From Symsagittifera roscoffensis (lineage: Eukaryota > Xenacoelomorpha > Acoela > Convolutidae): DNA of 64,000 nucleotides. The stretch is from positions 432,001 through 496,000 of the forward strand of contig NC_087068.1 in NCBI RefSeq assembly GCF_963678635.1, written 5' to 3'. The translations under genes and the position numbers were made by a program. The notes under the pieces are model-generated. The model saw only the letters and a list, made by a program, of their open reading frames with translations. It was not told the origin of the DNA and ran no database searches. Below, in pieces: positions 11,553-21,430 of this stretch (position 1 is its first letter; each line of letters opens with the position of its first letter).

Positions 11553-12498
11553 CCCGGGTTGACCAAAACTTCTTATCATACAATTTCCATATATGAGAAA
11601 CTTCTTGTCATACAATTTCATACAATTCCATACGTACAGAAAATTGTATGAAAACTCTATGATGAGCATTTTTCCATATATGAAAATTGTATGATAGGTG
11701 TTTTCCCATAAACGAAAAATTTTGATTTTTTTTTTCTAAATTTAGTTTCTGAAAAATTTTCGGTTGTAGTTCCAACCAAACACAAGTGACAAAGACCTTG
11801 GTTACTCAAAACACCAAAAGGTTGAACGGTCTTGCATTTACAATGCATAGAAAACGGCCTGAATTTGGCTGTCTTTCACAATTGATATAACAAAATTAAC
11901 AAACTTTTATTTTTTGGCAAAATTTTTTAATGATGATTATAATAAATTTTTGAATTTTCAAATTATCAGACGTTGATCAAGGCGTACATTAACACCCCAT
12001 ACAAAAGAAAGAGGAATTTTCAGCGTTTTTGAAAAAAAAAATTAAGTGAAAAGAAAATAAAAGCCAATTTTATCGTATCTAGGACTACGTTATGCACACA
12101 AAATATTAAATTTTGCATGCAAAATTTTGTTTTCGAAAAATGTTTGTTTGCGTACGAAAATCGATTTGCGATTGAAAAAAAAAACCAAAAAAACTTTTGG
12201 GCTAAATTTTCAAAATTACTTGAAAAATTTTTTGTGTCGCCATCAAAAAAATGCCAGTCATACAATTTCCATATATGGGAATTGTATGATAAGCATTTTT
12301 TTCAAAAAAGGAAAACCTCAGTTTTTTATCACCAGATTGTTTTATTAGAATCATACAGCCACAGAAATGAGTTTATACCAGTTTTAGTTTCAACCATTTT
12401 TAGAAATTGTATGAAAATTGTATGACAAGCATTTTCCCTCACACTTGTTGTATGGAATTGTATGATAAGCATTTTCGGTGTATGGAGGTCAACCCGGG
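11553..12498. mobile_element. Non-autonomous DNA transposon, CCCGGGTTGACC terminal inverted repeats (copy 1)
   Basis: The ends are a perfect 12-bp inverted pair: CCCGGGTTGACC at 11553-11564 and GGTCAACCCGGG at 12487-12498. Inside both ends are inverted phrases such as ATACAATTTCCATA and TTGTATGATAAGCATTTT, so the inverted repeat continues imperfectly for over 100 bp. There is no transposase ORF. A second copy with the same ends lies at 38080-40426. No clear target duplication is seen. Confidence 0.7.
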
Positions 12499-12688
12499 AG
12501 GCAACTCACAATCCACTCACTTCTCCTGCACTCATCCTCCTATTTTTATTCTGTAGAGAGCGATTTAGACAACTATATAATGGATAATGTGCTCCGACAA
12601 ATGTAATTGAATCTAAGTGCCGAGAAAACCCAAACCTTTTTATGTGGGTATTCAGAATTATGGCTGACACAAGTGACTGCAATTTCAG

Positions 12689-12810
12689 AGATGCTGTCCG
12701 GACTCGCCTGTTGCTACGAACAAGCGGAGATCCAGTCGCAAGATCAGTACCAGTTCTCTAAATGCAATGTTAAATTCCAGCAACAACAATCTCAACAATA
12801 TAAACAACAA

Positions 12811-12854
<44 letters not shown>

Positions 12855-12927
12855 GCTGCAACAAGTGCAACAATAATCTCAAGACTCCAGTCACCCCTTC
12901 ACCCTCCATAAGACCCCATCAGAACAG
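12689..12927 (+). CDS. ABCC-type transporter, linker exon with poly-Asn and kinase-type sites
   Basis: The acceptor is AATTTCAG|AG and the donor ACAG|GTAACT. In the phase set by the previous exon the frame reads RCCPDSPVATNKRRSSRKIS and continues open to the donor. The (AAC)n tract codes for 14 Asn in a row (12812-12853), not Gln or Leu as other frames would suggest. KRRSSRKIST holds two overlapping R-[RK]-x-[ST] sites. The segment is low in complexity and likely disordered. Phase 2 at its end is matched by the exon at 36951, about 24 kb away. The retroelement insertion explains most of that gap. Confidence 0.8.
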
Positions 12928-13984
12928 GTAACTTGGATATCTTCAAATCCCGTAAGACAATATCATATATGACGCTTTCACAGATTTTTACTGTCTTTGT
13001 TCCGAGCATGAGCGAAAAAATTTTGTTTCCGTGTTTTTTATTTGAATTTTCTTTAACTTTTGCTTGCATGAAGCAACAAAATTCAACAAATAAACTTCAA
13101 AGTCGGCCGAATGATATACCCCAATAAAACTGTTAACCATCCGGATTATTATATAATTAATTACACAACTATCTGTAAATTAGCCATACTGAGTTATTTA
13201 TGTGCATAATGATTTATAATCGGCCTTGGTGACCATCACAATTCGGTGACCTTAACGGCACTAAAAACACGTAGAAACTTCACTATAAGAGCTTAAACCT
13301 TGTCGCTTTTTTTGTCTATGAAGCAGTAACAAAAGATCTTAGATCACTTTCTTTCATTTCTTGAGATAAGAATTTACCAAATGGTAGCAGATTACTAGCC
13401 ATTAATCACGGCCTAAAAATATGTTAAAACTGCCGAGTCATCAGGCAAGGATGAGAAGATTCTTCTAAACTTTCCGCCATTTTGGCACCGTCACACAACA
13501 GAGCCGCAAACGGCCATATTCGCCAAGGACAACATTGAAGTTCAAATATTACTGAGGAACCGACACACGACCACGATTACACCATCGACACCGATGTTAA
13601 AGGAGGTGAACGACGAAGAAACCAAAAATCAAGAACGAGACAGTGTATATTAATCAAGAGAAACGTATCAGACACGAAAAAGAGAGATAAAAGATAGACG
13701 CAATATGAGTCCTATGTGGTACAGTCCCGTGGGACGACGTAGATACGAAAAAAGAATTACACGTCTCAGAAAAGAGCAAACGTCCTTGTCACGAAAACGT
13801 CCTTGTCACGAAAAAAAAGTCGTGATTGAGCTTTACAAATTCATATGTCGTGTTCAAAAAACAATGAATGCCACTCAAAGCTCGAAGACCACAAAAAAAC
13901 GCTTCAAAATACAAGTTAGTTGCTGAAATTACAAAAAACCGATATTTTGACCAAAACATTGAAAAAAAGATAGTTTGCTATGCA
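12928..13984. other. Intron, no gene seen
   Basis: No exon is recognised. A 73-codon basic open frame at 13705-13926 precedes the gypsy scrap at 13985 and might be part of it, but carries no motif. The rest is AT-rich. Confidence 0.45.
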
Positions 13985-14500
13985 ACAGCAGCACAACTAG
14001 TGGCGCCATTAGAACAATTTTTCTGAGAAGAGTCGCTATATATTTCATACGCATCAAGGTTTTTGACCTCACACGTAAAAGAAAACTCCACTGCTGAGTC
14101 GGAACTACTAGGGGCAGTGTGGTCGGTAGAACATTTCAAAAACTACGTCTAAGGAAAATTAAAGCATTCACGATAGTTAAAAATCAGCATACGCTTTCAG
14201 GTGCATTGAATGCATCCGATAAATCATAGTTGGTCTACCAAAGGTACAATCAAGGCTCACCAGATGCTTTGGTAGATTATTGCCATTCAACGTTGATATC
14301 AAACATTTGGCTGGATCAAAATGGGATTAGCTGACATTGAAATTAGTCAGCCCGGCGCTAACAGACTCCATTTAGGACGAGGAGTTTGTGGTTAATAAAA
14401 TGACCGCTTTCTCTTCGAACATAGAAAACTCGGACACCATAGTGTTTAACAAACTGGCCAATAGGAAACGAGCACCAAAGAAACTGATTGAGATGCAAAA
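13985..14500 (+). pseudogene. Ty3/Gypsy RNase H scrap
   Basis: Around 14080-14150 one frame gives NSTAESELLGAVWSVEHFKN, the gypsy RNase H block seen at 51.9 kb and 1.85 kb. Shortly after, DIKHLAGSKMGLADI (about 14290-14340) matches the end of RNase H. Frames change several times. It is a small, old fragment in the same orientation as the host gene. Confidence 0.7.
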
Positions 14501-17396
14501 CATAGCAGTATTTTTTTGGATTTTGTGTGGAAAGGTCTAGTTTTTTCGCAAATATTTCGGCACATGTTATTTAATTGGTGATTTTTACGTGTAGATTGTT
14601 TCATGAAGGTATTGTATTTTTACATGATGGTAAATCAATAGTAATATGTGGAAAAACTTGGAAGTTTTATCAAAAAAATTGAAAAGTTTTTCAAAAACTT
14701 CAAAACACGATGAGATTTGATACAATTTGACTCAATTACTATTTTATTAGATGATCTTACTTTTCAAAACAGCACTCAATTTAGCTGAAACTAAGTTTTT
14801 GGAAAAAGTTGCTAATTTTCAATTTTTGGGAAAAAAGTGCAGAAATCTCAGGTTTTGGCTAGTTTTTTGTTGCTTCTGATCTAATTGTAAAATATCATTG
14901 TGATATTACGTGCAGAGTTTATAATTATACTTAAGTTATACTCTACAAGGTAAGCTCATTTTAGCTGAATCAAATTTCAAACTTCCTATTTTTCGGGAAA
15001 AAGTGTAATTAATTAAAATTTCGAGAAAAAAAAAGAAAAAATTAATCAAATTTATCCAAAACTATCCATTTTTAACCTTTAAGTTGTGTAATTAACTGGG
15101 TTTTTGTCCAGTTTAGGAATAAATCACTTAGTAATTTCAATTCAAATGCACAATAACAACAATTTTTATTGAAATTTCTAGATCAAACTCCATGATTCAA
15201 CTCCTCCTCAGTTTTTTCTCAATGGTTAACCCAAACTTGTACAAAAATTACAACTTCTGAGACGTTTCTCACGTTATTATTAATAATTAGTTTCGGATCA
15301 CTGGTAAAAATTGATCAATTTACTGCTAAAATTGACTCAAAATGAGGTAAATTTTTTCTTAAACGTATATAAGACTGGATGAAATTGAACAAAATTTAAT
15401 TCAAAATTGTTGACTATCTTTCTGTTGCTTCTACAAGCTAATTTTCAAAGTTTTTCCGTAGAATGTTATTTTGTTTTTCGTGGTTCCTGCTGATAACTCA
15501 GTTTGCAAGAAAATTGAGGGAAAATTCGGGAACTTAGGAGGAAAATAGCATCAAATAAACGAGCAATTTGCTGGCAGAGATAAAATTAGAACTGATAATG
15601 TCTAATTATTACTATGTAATTCTTACATGTTCTCCTTTAGATTCCCTTGTTCAGTTACTACATTAAACAATTTAAGCAAAAGTACACGTTTGCGATCTTA
15701 AACTATCACTTTTCTTGCAAAATAGTTATTGATTCGCTTTTTATTCTTGGTATCTGTCGGAAGTTTTCTCAAAATTTTCTAAGTGAGAAAGAATTGGAGC
15801 TAGTTAAAGCATTCAAAATACATTTAAAATTAGGGAAAAAAAGCAGTATTTTCAAAGGTTAGCAAAATAATTTTTTTTATCTTTTCTAAATCTACTATTA
15901 ATTTTTTTTCTGAAATTGTCAAAAAAAACAGTAGAAAAACTAAAATTCTAAGTTATAACAAAAACCCTTCATTCAGGATCAAAGCCAATTTTATAAAGAT
16001 TCCAAATATCAATCATTTGTGAAAATTTGTTGAAGTTTTGCTTTTTAGTTCAATTTGGATCAATCAAAGCAAGCGAGTAGAGCAAAAGTAAGAAAAAACC
16101 TGGACAGCTGAAAATTTCAGTGGTGGTTGACAGACATAACGCTGAAGTCCTTTCAATTTCTATCCGCTCGAGAAATTATAAATCCAAAAAACGTTTTCTG
16201 TATCGAGAACAAAAGTTTTCTATTTTCAGCTTAATTTGCTGAAATTAGATCGAGTAGAGCCAGCTGAGTGCCGAGCAAAAATTCAAAAGTGTAGGTAGCA
16301 AAAAACGTCAGATGGAGTTCAAGAAAAGTTAGTATAAAAGCACTTTCATTCGTTATTCGGTCAACAATTAAAAAATTTTACATCAAAATATGGGTCGAGA
16401 AAAACTTGTTTAAAAAATTTTGCTTTTCGGTCCAATTTGGATTGAGTGAAGCTACCGAGAAGGGCTAGAATCTCAAAATCAATTTGACCGATTAAGTTTT
16501 TTTTGAAGTTTTGAACATTCAAATTTTGCAAAAGCGAAGTCGTGTATTGGAAAAACCTTACCCAGAGGCGTAGCTGCTCTTCGAGTTTGCACGCAAAAAT
16601 TTGACCGATAACGCTACTGGGAAAAACTGAATGAGAAAAACGTTGAGTTTACATAATTTCTCAAGTAACACACGCCAATTATGAGTCTACGTAATTGCCA
16701 AAAAACGCAAGCCAAATATGATGCATTAGCAGTAAATACCAGTCAACTAAAAAATACGAAACTTATCAACTAGCATACCTCAACTTATTGAGGGGACGCA
16801 TTTCAACTAGATGACAAAATGCAATAAAAACATCCGACCCTGGCCAGGTTCGAACCCTCTTGATTTGTTGCAGGTCTCCTTGTCTACCTCTACTTTACAG
16901 AACCATGATACCTTGAAGCTAAAGCTCTATTTGTAATATATTAGACTGGGTTAATATCTTTAACATTGGCTGCACTTAATAGCTGGTTATTGATCTGCAA
17001 AAAAAGGTTATGCATATACTGCAATAAAAAACACTTTCATTATGAACACTAATATCTGCAATTTAGATTAAAAAACAAAAGAGAGTTCATACTATCACAC
17101 AATTTTTGCTGGTAGACATGGGTGTGGTTGATAAAAAATAAAATCTCAAGGTGGGACCAGCTATGTACAAAAAAGGTTGTCATCTCTCTCACCACGGAAG
17201 GGGGACGGAAGGGGGACTAAACTTAGAGCGGGGAAGTGGGGCCGCGGGCTAAATAAAAACCCTTTTCATGGTGAATATGATCTGGACAGAGAGCTTAATA
17301 ACGAGCAAAACAAACAAAATGAAGACATTTTGCATTTTGACAGGTAGTTGAACAAATTCGGTGGTAAACGAAAAATTGTTTCAAAGGTTGCTTGCC
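14501..17396. other. Intron, AT-rich, decayed repeats only
   Basis: No exon is seen. Similar phrases recur around 16040-16080 and 16415-16450 (TCAATTTGGATCAA / CCAATTTGGATTGA followed by GCaagCgAG-like text), suggesting decayed dispersed repeats. A palindromic GGTTCGAACC at 16847-16856 looks like a pol III B box, but the surrounding sequence does not fold as a tRNA. Confidence 0.5.
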
Positions 17397-17400
17397 ATCA
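17397..17400. repeat. Target-site duplication ATCA (left)
   Basis: ATCA directly precedes the TG of the left LTR and recurs directly after the CA of the right LTR (36311-36314). A 4-bp duplication is usual for Ty3/Gypsy insertions. Confidence 0.75.
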
Positions 17401-17810
17401 TGAGTTAGGACCGAAGTGTATAACTCATAGAGTAATTTCGGATAGGGTACACCGTCTGCTCGTCACGCTATCTTATTTTCGGCCGGATAGATTCGTGCAA
17501 CTTCTTAGTCTAATACCAATCCTAATCTTACTCTTATACTATCTAGTCTCAGGTTGTTTAACTAGTCTCTGCTAGGCTCAATAGATCTAGGGTATACTGG
17601 TTTATTGCGGTTGCTGAAGTCTTCTTGGAGAGTCAACTAATTTCTAAGTTAAATTCAAATCTCTCTGGTGCTGAAATTACAAGTAATTTCAGCACTTACA
17701 AATAAGTGGATTGTTAGTCAGATGGATCATGATTGGTTAATATTAATAACTTTACATTGGTAAAATATCTAATTTATCCAATCATAAAATGTAGTTTAGA
17801 TCAGGTTCCA
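17401..17810 (-). repeat. 3' LTR of the giant element
   Basis: 410 bp, 407 identical to the copy at 35901-36310. On the minus strand it begins TGGAACCTGATC and ends CTAACTCA. It contains an AATAAA polyadenylation signal (17606-17601) and a near-perfect hairpin with 13-bp arms GTGCTGAAATTAC (17668-17695). The polypurine stretch just upstream on the coding strand is short (GGATGGG). Confidence 0.95.
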
Positions 17811-19401
17811 CCCATCCGGGTTTTGCAGAGTTTTTTAGAATAGTCTTTCTGTAATTCAAAGGATGGATGATGGACGTTGGTGTTTGGCGAACATCATATT
17901 TCTTCTGGGTTCTCTTGTTAGAGAAGTTCCAGGTTCGATCGTTGTGTCTTCTCATGACAACGACTGGGTTTTCGCAACAAACTCAAATCTGATTTCAGAA
18001 TGGTTGGCTATGTCAGGTTTTTCTGTTTCATTGATGAGAACTTCTTTGTGTTTTGATCTTGTCTGGGAATGGCGTGGAGATTGTGCGTGGAGGGGATGCC
18101 TGGTTACTCGGATCTGTACGTATACTTGAACATCGAGGTGGTCATTGGTCTAGTTCAATGAAGTCCTTTTCTGCGAAGTCGAGTCGTACTCTAAATCCTT
18201 TGAGTTGTGATTGTGGGCGGCATATTGATTGTGGTTGGCCATTCTTTTTCGAGTGTAGTGGGTTCATTTTGTCTTTGGATGTTCGTCTTTGGTGTTGTAT
18301 GCTGATCTATATATTGCATAATATAATTTACATTTTATAAAACTTTTATTAGTTTAATGTTTTTTAATTATGATTTTGGTTAGTTGTTTTCACAAAATCT
18401 TTTTGTTTTAGTTCAGTTATTTTGAAGAGTTACTCACCCTTGAGTAGCTCTTATTAAAAATAGGAGTGTGTGTCACAAAGCGTGGATGTAGCGCGGTGGG
18501 TTAGGCCGGCTATAGAGCATGCTCAGGACGTCCTCTTCTGGTGGGTTAGGCCAGGAGTGGGAGTATGATTGCATGCGGTTTTTGTGAGAGGTCCTGTTAT
18601 GTGACAACGTTTTATGTTGGGTTTGTTGTGGTTTTTCTTATGTTTTGTTGGTTGTGTCCTTTTTTCAAAAATCAAATTGTTTGTGGTATGGGTTTGTCTT
18701 TCGACTTTTTTGTGTTTTATTATTTCTTTCTTAGACTTTATAATAGTCTTCAAAAGAATAAATTATCCAGTTTTAAACTGGGTTAATCCGGTTTGGGTAC
18801 CGTTGGTTTCCTTTTCTTAGTCATGCTGTTATGCTATGTGTTGTGGTGTTTAGTAAGCTGCATTGGTTAGTTTTGTTTAGTATATAATTCCTTTCCAACC
18901 GGGTTAAAGGAAAGTTTGAAACTTGTTATCGTGTGTTAGAGTTGTTGAGTGTGAAAGCTTGAAACTGAAATTCATTATTTAAACAATTCTTCGTGGGCGA
19001 GCTGTGCGAATTTGGATAGAATTCTTGTGCGAGTGAATGAAAATATCAAAAGGTTAGTACTGCATTTGCTTCTTATTAATTTACTACATAGAATTTCAAT
19101 TTTACTGCTAGTTGTTGGGGAAAATTAAGTTACAAATTTTCATCATTATTAGATTTACTGCATTTGGAAAAAATTTATAAATTAAATTTTTGCATTGGTA
19201 TTATTTTTATTTAATTATTTGGTGCAAAAAATTAATAGAGTTTTAAACAGTTTGAAGAAGTTTTTAATTTTCATTTTCTTTTGTGAATTTTTCAGATGAT
19301 CGTTGGATGAAGGCTAAAATTCTAAAGAAGACATGAATAAAGAATGGTTAGTTTCTAATTTTAATAACTAGTTAATAATATGTATAGTTCATACTTACCT
19401 G
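17811..19401 (-). other. 3' untranslated region of the giant element
   Basis: 1.6 kb between the 602-aa ORF and the 3' LTR. No long open frame on the coding strand has recognisable content. A 76-codon Lys/His/Thr-rich frame at 18753-18523 (minus) is possible but unsupported. GGTGGGTTAGGCC occurs twice (+ strand, 18496 and 18540 regions). Open frames on the + strand here have GT-rich composition that mirrors the element's skew and are not taken as genes. Confidence 0.5.
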
Positions 19402-21210
19402 TTAGTCGTCGGGGAAGAAACCGTGGGGGAAGATGTCGTGGATGAGATCTGAAGTTGTCAGTAATTTAGCTAAGATGCGGATGATATTTTTAGTTTGAAG
19501 CAGTGGCCAAAGCAATTGATGTGCTTTAATGATGGTTAGTTCTTCAGTGCCAACTGCAAACTCATAAGGTGTGTTTTGGATTAGATTATATAATTTGTGA
19601 TTGAATTTAGTGTTGTGGATGAATTCTAAAATGGGGATTTCTATAGGTTGAACAAATTCGTGTGGGAGAAGAAAGGGTCGGGATTCTTCTGCGTTGAAGG
19701 TCTTGGTGATGGGACAAAAAATATACATTTGGGTTATGGGATCATAATTTCGAAGAATACCATGAAGGTTAGTATCTTTAATGCAATATGTGAAGTTAAG
19801 AAAGAATGGTGAGGTGTATTTGGAATTGATGAATTGAAAACGGTGGTGTGGTTGTCTGGAGGGGGTGTGTAGGTCGAAGTGATTTTGGATAAAACGATAA
19901 TATGTATATGTGTGAGTTTGTTTAGTGCGCAACATAATATCGTGTGAGCAGTGCAAATCTCTTTCATGTGGTGCAAGGAAATGAAAGGTTAGTGAAAATA
20001 TTTGGAAGCGTTCTTTAAAACTTTCGTAAGCTTGTGTGTCTGTTAGTGCTTCTGAAATGATGTGGTCAAATTTGCGGTCAAAGATATTGAGTGTAAATAC
20101 ATATGGTGTTTTAATGAAAAATTTTTCTGTGATTTGTGGGTTAGCGAAGCGATCGTCGTCTAAGAATTGATCTTGGTTAGTTCTGATGATGTTATGATCG
20201 TAATATTCTAGCGTATATTCGTTAGCTCGGGGTGCAGTGTATGTTTTTAGTGATTTTTTATATCCGATGTAAGTAAATTGTCTAGGTGTTAGTGGTGTAG
20301 TGAGTCGATATAGCATGTCCTTATTTCGTTCTATATCGATGTGAGTGTTAGATAAAGGTAAGCAAAGGGGATTAGTAAAATGATAATATGAGGTCCAAGG
20401 AAGGGTAGGCATTAAAACGTGTTCGTCTACAAAGTTACGTGTCTCGTTAGTGTCGTGAGGGGTGTTTAAGGTGTATTGTGGAAATGAGGGTAAGGTGATA
20501 GCTAAAAATTCTTTTGTATTAGTGTGATTTGGGTGATTTATATATTCACGGGCTGTTCCTGGTTTTGCTGGGAAAGGATGGTTGGGGAACTTTCTTTTAA
20601 AAGTGCGGTAAGCTCTATTAGTGCTGAGTGAAGATTCAGTAGATGTGGATGATGGTGCTAATGATTCGGTATAAATTGAAGAGGGTGTAGGGTTAGGAGG
20701 GTTGGATGAATCTATTGTGGATGAAATTTGGTTTATGGTGGGGGTATCAAGGTGGTAGGGTTGTTGTTGTAATGTAATAAAATTATCTAGTTCTGGGGAG
20801 ATTTGGGGGGTATCTGGAGAATTGGATGATCGGTCTGAATGATGTGAAGAATAGGTTGGAGTGACTTGGGAAGCATAAGAGGGTGTAGAATTGGTGGGGA
20901 CGGGGTTATTTGGTAGCATTGGTTGAAAAGGGGGGTGGGAAAAAATTGAGGGGTTGGTGTGAAAATTATTGGATGGAGATGGTTCAGAGTCGGCAAATTC
21001 ATCGGGGGTTTCAATATTCGGGTTATTGAGTTGTGATGTGCAATATAAAACTGAGATGTGTGAATTAGTATCGGAATTCATGCCTGATGTTACATTATTG
21101 GTTGGGAAATCGGGTGGCGGGAAAGCAAAAAGTGGTATTATTGTAATTGGAGTAGTGAGGTTGGTTGGGTGGGAATTTGAACGGTGTAGGGATCCAAGTT
21201 GTCGGCTCAT
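19402..21210 (-). CDS. Unrecognised 602-aa accessory ORF of the giant element
   Basis: An intact open frame with an ATG at 21210. The first 200 residues or so are rich in Pro, Ser, Thr and Asn and look disordered. The rest is folded-looking, with many Tyr, Phe and His (YTLEYYDHNIIRTNQDQFLDDDRF, HFLAPHERDLHCSHD, FLNFTYCIKDTNLHG). I see no signal peptide, membrane helix, zinc site or known domain. It follows env by 220 bp. An AATAATTTTTTTAG acceptor-like tract ends 7 nt before the ATG, suggesting a spliced subgenomic mRNA. It could be a regulatory or structural accessory protein; its function is unknown. Its being intact while gag and pol are broken is notable. Confidence 0.8.
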   Translation of the reverse strand: MSRQLGSLHRSNSHPTNLTTPITIIPLFAFPPPDFPTNNVTSGMNSDTNSHISVLYCTSQLNNPNIETPDEFADSEPSPSNNFHTNPSIFSHPPFQPMLPNNPVPTNSTPSYASQVTPTYSSHHSDRSSNSPDTPQISPELDNFITLQQQPYHLDTPTINQISSTIDSSNPPNPTPSSIYTESLAPSSTSTESSLSTNRAYRTFKRKFPNHPFPAKPGTAREYINHPNHTNTKEFLAITLPSFPQYTLNTPHDTNETRNFVDEHVLMPTLPWTSYYHFTNPLCLPLSNTHIDIERNKDMLYRLTTPLTPRQFTYIGYKKSLKTYTAPRANEYTLEYYDHNIIRTNQDQFLDDDRFANPQITEKFFIKTPYVFTLNIFDRKFDHIISEALTDTQAYESFKERFQIFSLTFHFLAPHERDLHCSHDIMLRTKQTHTYTYYRFIQNHFDLHTPSRQPHHRFQFINSKYTSPFFLNFTYCIKDTNLHGILRNYDPITQMYIFCPITKTFNAEESRPFLLPHEFVQPIEIPILEFIHNTKFNHKLYNLIQNTPYEFAVGTEELTIIKAHQLLWPLLQTKNIIRILAKLLTTSDLIHDIFPHGFFPDD

Positions 21211-21216
21211 CGTGGG

Positions 21217-21236
21217 CTAAAAAAATTATTATTTTG
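21217..21236 (-). promoter_or_regulatory. Candidate splice acceptor for the 602-aa ORF
   Basis: On the coding strand AATAATAATTTTTTTAG ends 7 nt before the ATG at 21210, with a stop codon (TAG) in frame immediately upstream. This fits a 3' splice site for a spliced transcript, as env messages of gypsy-like viruses use. No RNA evidence is available here. Confidence 0.4.
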
Positions 21237-21430
21237 AGACTGAAAAGCGGTGTATGGGGTTGTTCTATAATTTGTTCATAAGTATTTTCATCTTGTGAGT
21301 GGCGTGTCATTATATGTTGGATGGGACTTTGTGATATGGTTGGTCTAAAATTTGGATTATGTGTTATTGCTAAGTTTCGAAAATTACGTGGGACTAGGGA
21401 TAATGGATGGTTATGTGGTAGGGGTGGTAA

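Noticed and set aside
12607-12876. A Met-started frame giving poly-Gln, and an antisense frame giving poly-Leu
   Set aside because: Exon phase and splice sites put the tract in the Asn frame (12689-12927); the other frames ignore the acceptor and end soon after.
16847-16856. GGTTCGAACC as a tRNA or tRNA-derived SINE B box
   Set aside because: The word is palindromic, the T-stem pairs at only three of five positions, and no A box or full cloverleaf is visible.
17348-18340. Open + strand frames in and after the left LTR of the giant element
   Set aside because: They cover LTR sequence (repeated identically at the right LTR) or mirror the A/C-rich coding strand; no domain content.
18523-18753. 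A 76-codon Lys/His-rich minus-strand frame in the 3' region of the giant element
   Set aside because: Basic composition follows from A-rich sequence; no supporting signal, so kept only as a note in the region entry.
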